Of a stretch of 52,766 nt of DNA, positions 15,074-21,358 are shown piece by piece. The translations under genes were made by a program, and so were the position numbers. The notes under the pieces were generated by a model. It did no database searches and had not been told where the DNA came from. It saw only the letters and a list, made by a program, of their open reading frames with translations. Source of the DNA: Pseudomonas sp. GM21 (GTDB lineage Bacteria; Pseudomonadota; Gammaproteobacteria; Pseudomonadales; Pseudomonadaceae); contig NZ_AKJS01000102.1 in assembly GCF_000282215.1 (NCBI RefSeq), positions 1 to 52,766 on the forward strand. Direction: 5' to 3'. Position 1 is the first letter of the stretch. Every line of letters starts with the position of its first letter.

Positions 15074-15454
15074 ATGAAAAAACCAACACCAAACCCTCCC
15101 GAAGCAGACAACGCTTCAGACTCAGACCCAACATCCCCCTACGCCTCCATCGACACCCGGAAACTCCACGAAGCCGCCGACCGCGCCCTCGACGACTACC
15201 TCAACCCCGGTGCCCACATCATGGCCACGCCATACACCCCCAACGAGATGTTCTTCGTCAATCCCCAAGCCGACACCGAATCCTTGCTGGCCAATGCCTG
15301 CGAATCCCTGGCCTCGGCCACGGTCATGCTCGGTGACTTTGCCGCGCTGCTGGAAGGCACGCATCGCAAGACTCTGTTGGGGATTGCGCAGGTGGTGATG
15401 TTGGGCGAACTGGCAGTGAACAAGGCGTTGGATAACGTCGACCCCGCTGGCTGA
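15074..15454 (+). CDS. DUF6124 family protein
   Basis: A 126-residue Pseudomonas-type protein of unknown function. The N-terminal third is polar and disordered (many Pro, Ser, Asp); the rest is helical and Ala/Leu-rich (E-S-L-L-A-N-A-C-E-S-L-A-S-A). The family assignment rests on the typical start M-K-K-P-T-P-N-P-P and on the pattern of the central region. ATG at 15074 is the first Met of the disordered start; the frame is open further upstream, but that part is leader. It stands alone, between the element and the YcaO cluster, and ends at its own terminator. Confidence 0.75.
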   Translation: MKKPTPNPPEADNASDSDPTSPYASIDTRKLHEAADRALDDYLNPGAHIMATPYTPNEMFFVNPQADTESLLANACESLASATVMLGDFAALLEGTHRKTLLGIAQVVMLGELAVNKALDNVDPAG

Positions 15455-15475
15455 CCAATGAGACTGAGCGGCACA

Positions 15476-15507
15476 AAAAAACGCGGCGCTAGAAGGGCCG
15501 CGTTTTT
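15476..15507 (+). terminator. terminator of the DUF6124 gene
   Basis: Stem ACGCGGC with GCCGCGT flanked by A and T runs. Confidence 0.85.
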
Positions 15508-15528
15508 GTTTGTGCCTGATAGTCCGCT

Positions 15529-15610
15529 ATCGCGAGCAGGCTCGCTCCCACAGGAGATTGGTGTTGCATGGGCACTCGCGGTCCATTGTGGGAGCGAGCC
15601 TGCTCGCGAT
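15529..15610. repeat. REPIN (two inverted REP sequences)
   Basis: A perfect 24-base inverted repeat (15529-15552 and 15587-15610) with core GGGAGCGAGCCTGCTCGC, between two convergent genes. Confidence 0.9.
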
Positions 15611-15671
15611 GGGGTCTTTCCAGACACAGATTTTTCCAGCCGAACCAACTCTGACAGAAGTACCGTTTTTG

Positions 15672-16547
15672 TTACGGGCACAGGCTTCGTTTCAGTGTGC
15701 GGCGCACGGCTTTCAGCATGGCACTGTCAAAAGCATCGTGTCCGGCATGCAGTAACTGGCACTGCATGGTCAGACGTTGACGAAGCCAGCGCAGGCTGGT
15801 CATACCAAACGTATCCTTAATGCCTTGTATCACCTGGGTATTGGAATCGAGGGTCAGTTTTTCCTGCCTGCGGGTGAAGAAGTATTGATTGAGGTGGTAG
15901 TGCAACTCCAGGCGGATAGCGTGGACGGCTTCTTCATCGGCGAAATCTTCGATTGTGCCTTGGCGCATAGACTGACCGTTCAACTGAAAAATGGCTTTTA
16001 ACCAGTGGGTGGCGGCCTGACGCTGCTGCGCTGTACAGCCGTTGCTCAGTATTTGATAGATCTGCCGCGCACTGCTGCCATCAGTCCCATGACCTACACC
16101 CGCCAGACCTTCGCTTAACTTTTGGTCATAGGCACTGACGTTGGCGGCAAAGGGTACAAACACTGAGACCAAGGTGGTTTTCAGCACGGTTTGGGGATAA
16201 CGCTGCTGGTACTGGATCGCCAGCCAGCTTCCCCAGGAAACCCCCAACAGGCTGATTTTTTCGAAGCCCAAATGCTGACGCAGTCTGTCGATGTCTTCCA
16301 CGCACAACCCTGTGTTATTGCGCCGGAGTTCACCGTGGGGGTAAGAGCGTCCGCAGCCGCGCTGGTCATACAGGACGATGTCGAAACCGAGGAGATCGAA
16401 GAACTCCAGATGATGACGACTGCTGCACCCACCCGGCCCGCCATGCAGGAAAAATATCGGTTCGGTGCCAGGGGTGCCGTGTCGTTCCCAATAGATCAAG
16501 TGCCCGTCGCAGGTCGGGAAGTAGCCGGTTTTCAATGAAGGCGTCAT
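15672..16547 (-). CDS. proline iminopeptidase-type alpha/beta hydrolase of the YcaO cluster
   Basis: A 291-residue serine hydrolase of the Pip family, which removes N-terminal proline or cleaves small amides. Visible motifs: H-G-G-P-G-G (35-40, oxyanion region), D-Q-R-G-C-G-R-S (61-68), nucleophile Ser104 in G-V-S-W-G-S, and by alignment from memory Asp245 (G-I-K-D) and His270 (A-G-H-D). The triad therefore looks complete, although the usual G-R-Y-D is changed. The ATG overlaps the methyltransferase stop by 4 bases, so it is the last gene of the operon. There is no clear terminator after it; a REPIN follows. In this setting it may trim a modified peptide or hydrolyse an amide in it; that is inference. 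Confidence 0.82.
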   Translation of the reverse strand: MTPSLKTGYFPTCDGHLIYWERHGTPGTEPIFFLHGGPGGCSSRHHLEFFDLLGFDIVLYDQRGCGRSYPHGELRRNNTGLCVEDIDRLRQHLGFEKISLLGVSWGSWLAIQYQQRYPQTVLKTTLVSVFVPFAANVSAYDQKLSEGLAGVGHGTDGSSARQIYQILSNGCTAQQRQAATHWLKAIFQLNGQSMRQGTIEDFADEEAVHAIRLELHYHLNQYFFTRRQEKLTLDSNTQVIQGIKDTFGMTSLRWLRQRLTMQCQLLHAGHDAFDSAMLKAVRRTLKRSLCP

Positions 16548-17506
16548 GTCAGAGGGACCCTCAGCCGGTAGAACTGGAACAGTTCCATTTGCTCAGGGCG
16601 GGCCGCGACGCTTGAAAGAAGCTCCAGTTTCAGCAATTGGGCCATGTATGGCACCGGCACCAGCACCGGGGTATGACCGAAAACCAGAACCGTGCCCCCC
16701 GGATTCACACAGGCCACAATATCGTGAAAGGTCTGCCGGGCATCCGCGCGAGTCATCACTTCGGCATTGAGAAAACGCAGGATCAGCACATCGCATTTGA
16801 GGCCGGAAGAAACAACGTCTCGGGCATCGGCCACAAGGAACTCCACCGCACCGGTGGCATGACGGCACCTGGCGTGATCAATCATCGAGGCCGAACGGTC
16901 GGAACCCAGGCAGTGGCGCTCGGGAAGCGCACGGGACAGGTGCGTTATGAACTCGCCCGTCGAACAGGCCGGATCCAGGATCACGGTTCCGGGGCTCGAC
17001 AGGGTTTCAAGCAGGGTAGCGCAATGCTCTCGTAGATGGCCTTCGTCAGCATCCAGCTGCGTGGCGAGCGAGTCGTCGCACTGCCAGTAATCGGTCGGGC
17101 AAACGAATTCCAGACCCTTGGCATCGATGGCAGGAAACGGGAAGTGGACTTCACTGTCGGGTCGAGCCTGTGCAAGGTTGAAGGCCGCTTGCTTTTGCTC
17201 CATGGACGCACCGTGATAATAGAGTGCGATACCGACATTCTCCCATTGCATCTCGGCCAGCGGCCCGAGCAGCATCCAGGGCTTGAGCAGACTGCTGATG
17301 TACCAACCGCCGCTTTCAGCCTGCTGCAGCATTTTTCGACCTGCCCAATGGCAGCCATTCACGCGCAAGAAGAAGAGGTGATGGAATCCGCCACCGAAGG
17401 GTTCTACGTGGCAATTGAGTGCGAGCGAGGGGGTGGAAGGCTGGACGAAGGTTTGAGCCAGCAATACTTCTCGTCGGGGATCGACTGGATTGAACCGAGG
17501 GTTCAT
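16544..17506 (-). CDS. class I SAM-dependent methyltransferase with an extra N-terminal domain
   Basis: A 320-residue protein. The C-terminal half is a Rossmann methyltransferase: motif I D-P-A-C-S-T-G (178-184), the acidic strand end G-S-D-R-S-A-S-M, then V-A-D-A-R and a late C-V-N-P-G-G-T-V-L-V-F loop. The first 150 residues form a domain I do not recognise, with H-V-E-P-F-G-G-G-F-H-H and a hydrophobic W-M-L-L-G-P-L segment; it may hold the substrate. Both ends overlap the neighbouring genes by 4 bases (ATGA). The likely substrate is the YcaO-modified peptide or a group on it; N-, O-, S- or C-methylation cannot be told from the sequence. Confidence 0.82.
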   Translation of the reverse strand: MNPRFNPVDPRREVLLAQTFVQPSTPSLALNCHVEPFGGGFHHLFFLRVNGCHWAGRKMLQQAESGGWYISSLLKPWMLLGPLAEMQWENVGIALYYHGASMEQKQAAFNLAQARPDSEVHFPFPAIDAKGLEFVCPTDYWQCDDSLATQLDADEGHLREHCATLLETLSSPGTVILDPACSTGEFITHLSRALPERHCLGSDRSASMIDHARCRHATGAVEFLVADARDVVSSGLKCDVLILRFLNAEVMTRADARQTFHDIVACVNPGGTVLVFGHTPVLVPVPYMAQLLKLELLSSVAARPEQMELFQFYRLRVPLT

Positions 17507-18735
17507 ACGCTCACTCCTTGAGGACGTTCCAGGCGTCGCCCTCGCGCTTGCGGAACCACCACGTTGCCGCTGGAAACAACAAAAAAACGCTCCAGCCCCG
17601 GTATCACGACATTGACCAGAGTGGTTCCCAACCTGGTTTGATGCAGCGTTGAAATACCCAGCGTTCGTCCTTGTTGTTGCAGGTCCTTGGCCAGCAGATC
17701 GATCTGCTCAGCCAGTGGCTTTTGATCATGTGCGTGGGGCAACGCCACGTACTGTTGCTCGGACTGGTTGAGCAACGGATTGAGGTCGAATCGCAAACAG
17801 CGTAACAACCGGGGGAACTGCTTCAGATGGCGTTCCGCGTTGCTCAGGCAATGCGTCAGTTCGGGCTCGTTGGCCCCGTGATGCAACTGAACAAGCTCGG
17901 TCAGCGCACGCCATGCGCCATGTCGGGCCATGAGTGAGCAGCCTGCTCCAAACACTCTTGGGGTTACACAAGGCCCGATGGAAAAGGCGAGAAAAGTCTT
18001 CGGAAAAAACTCGGTGCTGATATCGACAAGGACAATTTCGGCGCCGATTTCTGCCTCGGCGTCTGACCACAGTCGGCCGAGGACATCGTCATCGGGTAAT
18101 CGGACGACGCGGCGCAGAGGCGGGTGGTTTTCGTAGTAAAAATGGTCCAGCAGAAACAATGACACCGCGTCGCGTTCGATACATTCATTGACGGCGTGCA
18201 GGACTGCCTCATTGTAAGTTGCACCAATGGCGGTTCCGCTGTTGCTGGCATAACGGCGCAGGGAACGATAGTTGGTCGTGTCGGGTGCAAAAACATTGCT
18301 TGAATAGTCGGGTGTGCACAAGGCTATTGGGTAATAAAACGAAGAGTTGTCTATTGTATTGATATAAGTTCGGCAAGCAGTGCAGGTGCTTTTTTTTGTT
18401 ATAAGTGCAAGCGCTGAGTCGTCGTGAAAAAGTGGAGTGTGGGAAAAATAGGCCGGCGCAATGTAGTGAGCGATGGAGGTATCACAATGATCGCTCAGAT
18501 AATGTTCCAGCGTTTCATAGAGTGCACCGACTCGGGCTTGCTCCGCGTAGCCTTTACCGGCACCTCTGGCGCGGCGTCGAGGATTATGGGTACTGACAGA
18601 AACGTGGGTCGCAACGATTTTGCTACCAAGGGTGCGGATGTCGAGATGAAGACCAAATCCCTCCAGTTCGGCAAGAATTCGCTGCTCGGCCTGAGCCAGA
18701 GTCAGCTCCCGTTCAGTAACCATGAACTTGTCCAT
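17503..18735 (-). CDS. YcaO-domain ATP-dependent peptide-modifying enzyme
   Basis: A 410-residue stand-alone YcaO protein. YcaO enzymes use ATP to activate backbone amides and make azolines, thioamides or amidines. Visible motifs: G-K-G near 60-62 with E74-x2-E77, the nucleotide/magnesium segment N-E-C-I-E-R-D (183-189), and G-A-G-C-S ... L-T-E-L-V-Q (263-283). There is also C-T-A-C at 118-121. The C-terminus lacks the P-x-P-x-P end typical of azoline-forming YcaOs. No E1-like/ocin-ThiF, TfuA or dehydrogenase partner is encoded nearby, so amidine or thioamide formation is more likely than azole formation. The ATG at 18735 has GAGGG 9 bases upstream; ATG at 18723 is an alternative. Confidence 0.88.
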   Translation of the reverse strand: MDKFMVTERELTLAQAEQRILAELEGFGLHLDIRTLGSKIVATHVSVSTHNPRRRARGAGKGYAEQARVGALYETLEHYLSDHCDTSIAHYIAPAYFSHTPLFHDDSALALITKKSTCTACRTYINTIDNSSFYYPIALCTPDYSSNVFAPDTTNYRSLRRYASNSGTAIGATYNEAVLHAVNECIERDAVSLFLLDHFYYENHPPLRRVVRLPDDDVLGRLWSDAEAEIGAEIVLVDISTEFFPKTFLAFSIGPCVTPRVFGAGCSLMARHGAWRALTELVQLHHGANEPELTHCLSNAERHLKQFPRLLRCLRFDLNPLLNQSEQQYVALPHAHDQKPLAEQIDLLAKDLQQQGRTLGISTLHQTRLGTTLVNVVIPGLERFFVVSSGNVVVPQARGRRLERPQGVSV

Positions 18736-18751
18736 TATTCGTTCCCTCGAG

Positions 18752-18776
18752 AAACCGGGGGCATTGCCCCCGGTTT
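18752..18776 (-). terminator. intercistronic hairpin between peptide and YcaO genes
   Basis: An 11-pair stem (AAACCGGGGGC on the plus strand with its complement) and a three-base loop. In the operon's direction only three T follow, so it should be a leaky terminator or an RNA-processing barrier. It would keep the peptide message above the enzyme message. Confidence 0.7.
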
Positions 18777-18777
18777 T

Positions 18778-18906
18778 TTATTCGGCCTGTAGTTCTGCCT
18801 GTTCTTCCTCGGTCAATTGAAGTGCTTCGATCTGTTCGGCAGTCGGGGCTTCTTGTTGTTCAAGATCGATGACTTTGTTGGCGTTCCAGCTGGCCATATA
18901 ACCCAT
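18778..18906 (-). CDS. 42-residue acidic peptide, candidate RiPP precursor
   Basis: First gene of the YcaO operon. The peptide starts MGYMASWNANKV and continues with an acidic, glutamine- and glutamate-rich helix ending E-E-E-Q-A-E-L-Q-A-E. It has no Cys, one Ser, two Thr, one Trp and one Tyr. AGAGGA lies 8 bases before the ATG and a clear promoter is upstream, so it is expressed. The unusual residues are at the N-terminus, while the C-terminus resembles a recognition helix, so the product may come from the front of the peptide (core then follower). An alternative start is Met4. It is not similar to any precursor I remember in sequence, only to bottromycin's in layout. Confidence 0.75.
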   Translation of the reverse strand: MGYMASWNANKVIDLEQQEAPTAEQIEALQLTEEEQAELQAE

Positions 18907-18958
18907 GATTAAATCCTCTTGTATTTAGTTGAGTGTGCTTCGTTGAGCACGGATCAAA

Positions 18959-18986
18959 TGTATAAGTCATGGGTTGAGTACGTCAA
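18959..18986 (-). promoter_or_regulatory. sigma-70-like promoter of the YcaO operon
   Basis: On the minus strand TTGACG (18986-18981), a 16-base spacer and TATACA (18964-18959). It gives a leader of about 45 bases that includes the small inverted repeat GTGCT-AGCAC (18935-18950). Confidence 0.6.
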
Positions 18987-19286
18987 AAATGTCAGAAAGT
19001 ATCGAAACCGTATTGAAGTAATGCTGAAATACGTACAGAACAATTGACGTATTGACTGAATACCGCGTGAAAATGCGTTGCGAGCTGGCGGGAGCGGCAT
19101 TTCTAAATGACGGGGTGCTCAGGTTTATTCGTAGTCACTTGTGGGAAGTTTCAGCCAGAGGCTGAGGTTAATTTGCAATAGATGTGTTTAATGTTCTCTT
19201 TAGCCTTTGATTTGGCGAATGCTCCTACAGTTGTGAAGGAATAATGGAGCGACGCGCGGTTTAGTCTCTCGGCCTCCGACAAACGA
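18987..19286. other. intergenic region upstream of the YcaO operon
   Basis: I see no gene or clear regulatory signal in these 300 bases, apart from AT-rich sequence upstream of the promoter. Confidence 0.5.
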
Positions 19287-19312
19287 AAAACGGCACCCGA
19301 AGGTGCCGTTTT
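19287..19312 (-). terminator. terminator of the HigBA-like pair
   Basis: Stem CGGCACC-CGAA-GGTGCCG with a T run on the minus strand. Near-identical hairpins end the VapC operon (20272) and the nuo operon (21303). Confidence 0.8.
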
Positions 19313-19323
19313 ACCTCGATGGT

Positions 19324-19638
19324 TCAGGTCAAGGCTGCGAGTTGTTCGATTGTCTGCGGAAAGCGTGCAACCAGGCGGATCAGTGTCGTGGCCTGAGCAT
19401 TTGGGGTTGCCCGTCCCTGTTCCCAGTTCTCGAGGGTTCGGGTGTTGGTGCGCAGATACATGGCAAATACTGACCGGGAAAGGTTGAGCTGTTGGCGGAT
19501 GGCTAGCACTTCCTCGGCAGTGATGGGCATCAGTTTTGGTAGCTCAACCTTGTGGGTTCGCAGAGTGATCTTGCCTTGGCGCTCATCGGCCAGCGATTCG
19601 AGGCCATCCATCAGTTCGGAAAAAATGTCACGTTTCAT
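19324..19638 (-). CDS. higA: HigA2-type antitoxin
   Basis: A 104-residue antitoxin with a C-terminal Xre-type helix-turn-helix (A-I-R-Q-Q-L-N-L-S-R-S-V-F-A-M-Y-L-R-T-N-T, about 46-66, then L-E-N-W-E-Q-G). The N-terminal part (M-K-R-D-I-F-S-E-L-M-D-G-L) should bind the toxin. It follows its toxin, as in the higBA2 family, and overlaps the restored toxin frame by 11 bases. Such antitoxins repress their own promoter. Because the toxin is interrupted, this gene may now act only as a regulator. Confidence 0.85.
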   Translation of the reverse strand: MKRDIFSELMDGLESLADERQGKITLRTHKVELPKLMPITAEEVLAIRQQLNLSRSVFAMYLRTNTRTLENWEQGRATPNAQATTLIRLVARFPQTIEQLAALT

Positions 19639-19978
19639 AGTGGGATCTCGTGTTGATTTCTCTTTCTAGTGCTTGTCTGAAAATTTTCTTCTGGAAGGGC
19701 GACAAGTCGTCTTGCTCGTTTTTGCTGTACACGGTGAATAGCCAGAATTGATCGAAGCCTGACCATCAGTAATAAATCACCCGTATTCTGCCGCGCTTGC
19801 CTTTACCTCGGCGTTGATCGCGAAAGCGAATTTTGCGCAGCCCACCAGTGCCCTCAATGAGATCTCCCGCTTCCGGATTCCTCAGCAACTCCAGCTGGAA
19901 GCTGCGAAACAGATCGTCGTCCAGATAATCGTCTCGGTGTTTTTGAAACATAGGTAATTCGATAAAAAGAGCATCCAT
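19628..19978 (-). pseudogene. higB: HigB2/RelE-type toxin interrupted by an in-frame stop
   Basis: The frame starting M-D-A-L-F-I-E-L-P at 19978 encodes a RelE-superfamily mRNA interferase of the HigB2 kind: E-G-T-G-G-L-R-K-I-R-F and R-I-R-V-I-Y-Y are family segments. Codon 71 is TGA (19768-19766), where relatives have Trp or another aromatic after I-Y-Y. Beyond it the same frame continues with family-like sequence (F-W-L-F-T-V-Y-S-K-N-E-Q-D-D-L) to a stop at 19630-19628, giving 116 codons. Only one base (TGG to TGA) need have changed. The truncated product lacks the conserved C-terminal half and is probably inactive. A sequencing error is possible. Confidence 0.8.
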
Positions 19979-20271
19979 GTTCTGTACGCTACCTACGTAT
20001 AGTGTTGTCTCGATAATCGAATCGGTCAAGGCCTCCAGGCCATCCTTTTTGTTCCCGTTTCAACGGTAGACCGCGGTCGTGAAAACACGTGTAGGACGAG
20101 TCGATCAGTGCTGTGAGAGCATTCGATAAAGGAGGGAGGAGTGCGATTTACCATTTGCCCTGCTGACTTCAATTCGCCTGTGTTCCCAATGTGGAGAGTC
20201 ATTGATGGCAGTGGGGCTGACCTGCGAAGCGGTGCATAAATCGATGTCTGAAAACTACGATCCACAAACGC
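19979..20271. other. intergenic region between the two toxin-antitoxin loci
   Basis: It must hold the higBA promoter. A 100-codon minus-strand frame (20026-20328) runs through the terminator and has no protein-like character; I treat it as chance. Confidence 0.5.
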
Positions 20272-20301
20272 AAAAACGGCACCCGAAGGTACCGTTTTTT
20301 T
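20272..20301 (-). terminator. terminator of the Phd/VapC operon
   Basis: CGGCACC-CGAA-GGTACCG (one mismatch) with A and T runs on either side. Confidence 0.7.
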
Positions 20302-20345
20302 GTGCTGCCTAGGATCCAGTATCCTCAAAACCGTCGTAGCGAGTT

Positions 20346-20723
20346 TTAAATCAAAATGGCCAATGATGTGTACTTAGCCACTATTGGATCCGCCGTAAGA
20401 AGTTTCATCGGTTCCGTCATAGCAGTTGCCACAATGAGGCGGTCAAACGGGTCACGATGGTGAGGTTCCAGATCTTTCACCGCAATAGCGTGTTCGGATG
20501 AAACAGGTAATTCAATGAATCCACTTTCGACGCAATATTCCCGGATTTCCTCCAGGTCAACGCTCAGCTTTCCTATGCTGACCTTGATCGCCATTTCCCA
20601 GAAAGTCGCGGCGCTAACATAAACTTCAGCAGCGTTATTAATGAGCTGTCGGGCTTTGCCAGATAATTTCTGATCATCGGCGAGTGTCCAGAGCAGCACA
20701 TGGGTATCGAGCAACACTCTCAT
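20346..20723 (-). CDS. vapC: VapC-type PIN-domain toxin
   Basis: A 125-residue PIN-domain ribonuclease. The acidic metal-binding residues are visible: D6 (L-L-D-T-H), E43 (F-W-E-M-A-I-K), D91/D94 (H-R-D-P-F-D-R-L) and D112 (L-T-A-D). Such toxins cleave RNA, often tRNA. The start overlaps the antitoxin stop by 4 bases, so the pair is translationally coupled. All key residues are present, so it should be active unless inhibited by its antitoxin. Confidence 0.9.
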   Translation of the reverse strand: MRVLLDTHVLLWTLADDQKLSGKARQLINNAAEVYVSAATFWEMAIKVSIGKLSVDLEEIREYCVESGFIELPVSSEHAIAVKDLEPHHRDPFDRLIVATAMTEPMKLLTADPIVAKYTSLAILI

Positions 20724-20959
20724 GGTTGCTGCCCTTCAAATGCATCCAGCAGATCGTCCGGCAGAGCGGCATCGAAGTCGTCGGTAAGGATGAGTTTGCC
20801 TTTCATCGCTCCTATACGTTGTCCGCGAGATCTTTCCACTGGAACCAGGCGGGCAAGTGGCCGGCCGTGTTTGGCGATCGTGATGACTTTTCCGGCGGCA
20901 GCGTCATCGACAAGTTTGGATAAATTGTTTTTGGCTTCGGCTAACGGAACAATGATCAT
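20720..20959 (-). CDS. Phd/YefM-type antitoxin
   Basis: A 79-residue antitoxin. The N-terminal Phd fold starts M-I-I-V-P-L-A-E-A-K-N-N-L-S-K-L-V and includes K-H-G-R-P-L-A-R-L-V-P. The C-terminal tail (D-D-F-D-A-A-L-P-D-D-L-L) should wrap the toxin. The ATG at 20959 has GGAGAGG just upstream and starts the Phd fold. The open frame continues to 21154, but that extension reads as the start of a HigA protein, so it is a remnant. Confidence 0.85.
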   Translation of the reverse strand: MIIVPLAEAKNNLSKLVDDAAAGKVITIAKHGRPLARLVPVERSRGQRIGAMKGKLILTDDFDAALPDDLLDAFEGQQP

Positions 20960-21059
20960 GATTCGCCTCTCCCCATATTCTGGACAAATATAGCCAGAAT
21001 CTTGTAGGGCTGCAAAGTTGCGCAACGCCTTAGAGCAGACGTATGACATAAGGATAGAT

Positions 21060-21154
21060 TTGGCGCTGGAGCGCGCAGGCGAAATTTCGTTCCGACGCCC
21101 AGTGGCCAAGACTTCAAATCCATCTGCCAATTCATAAAAGATATCGCGTTTCAT
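21060..21154 (-). pseudogene. remnant of a second HigA-type antitoxin start
   Basis: Reads M-K-R-D-I-F-Y-E-L-A-D-G-F-E-V-L-A from 21154, matching the start of the HigA at 19638 (M-K-R-D-I-F-S-E-L-M-D-G-L-E-S-L-A). Similarity fades after about 30 codons and the rest of the antitoxin is missing. It runs in frame into the Phd gene. Confidence 0.65.
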
Positions 21155-21302
21155 TGTTCGTCCTCATATCGGTCGTTCCCGCAGGCATTCAAGATAGAGG
21201 TATTGCCCAAGTTCTGGCTGTAGGACGAACCTGACATTCCCGCGTGAGCTTTCGGGAATTGCAGAAGGAGGGCAGGGCAGCAGTAACAAATCCCCCAAAC
21301 GC

Positions 21303-21329
21303 AAAAACGGCACCCGAAGGTGCCGTTTC
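21303..21329 (-). terminator. terminator of the nuo operon
   Basis: CGGCACC-CGAA-GGTGCCG, with TTTTTG on the minus strand after the stem, 30 bases past the nuoN stop. Confidence 0.85.
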
Positions 21330-21358
21330 TATTTTTCTACCGAGTACCGCTCAAGCGA

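Noticed and set aside
17503..18735. YcaO as the accessory factor for ribosomal protein S12 methylthiolation
   Set aside because: The gene is in a tight operon with a peptide, a methyltransferase and a hydrolase, and is much shorter than E. coli YcaO as I recall it. A pathway role fits better, though phylogeny was not done.
15672..18906. Methanobactin or microcin B17-like pathway
   Set aside because: No MbnB/MbnC, no McbB/McbC-type partner and no Cys in the peptide; one Ser and two Thr make a poly-azole product unlikely.
20026..20328. 100-codon minus-strand frame between the toxin-antitoxin loci
   Set aside because: It reads through a terminator, lacks a ribosome binding site and shows no family resemblance.
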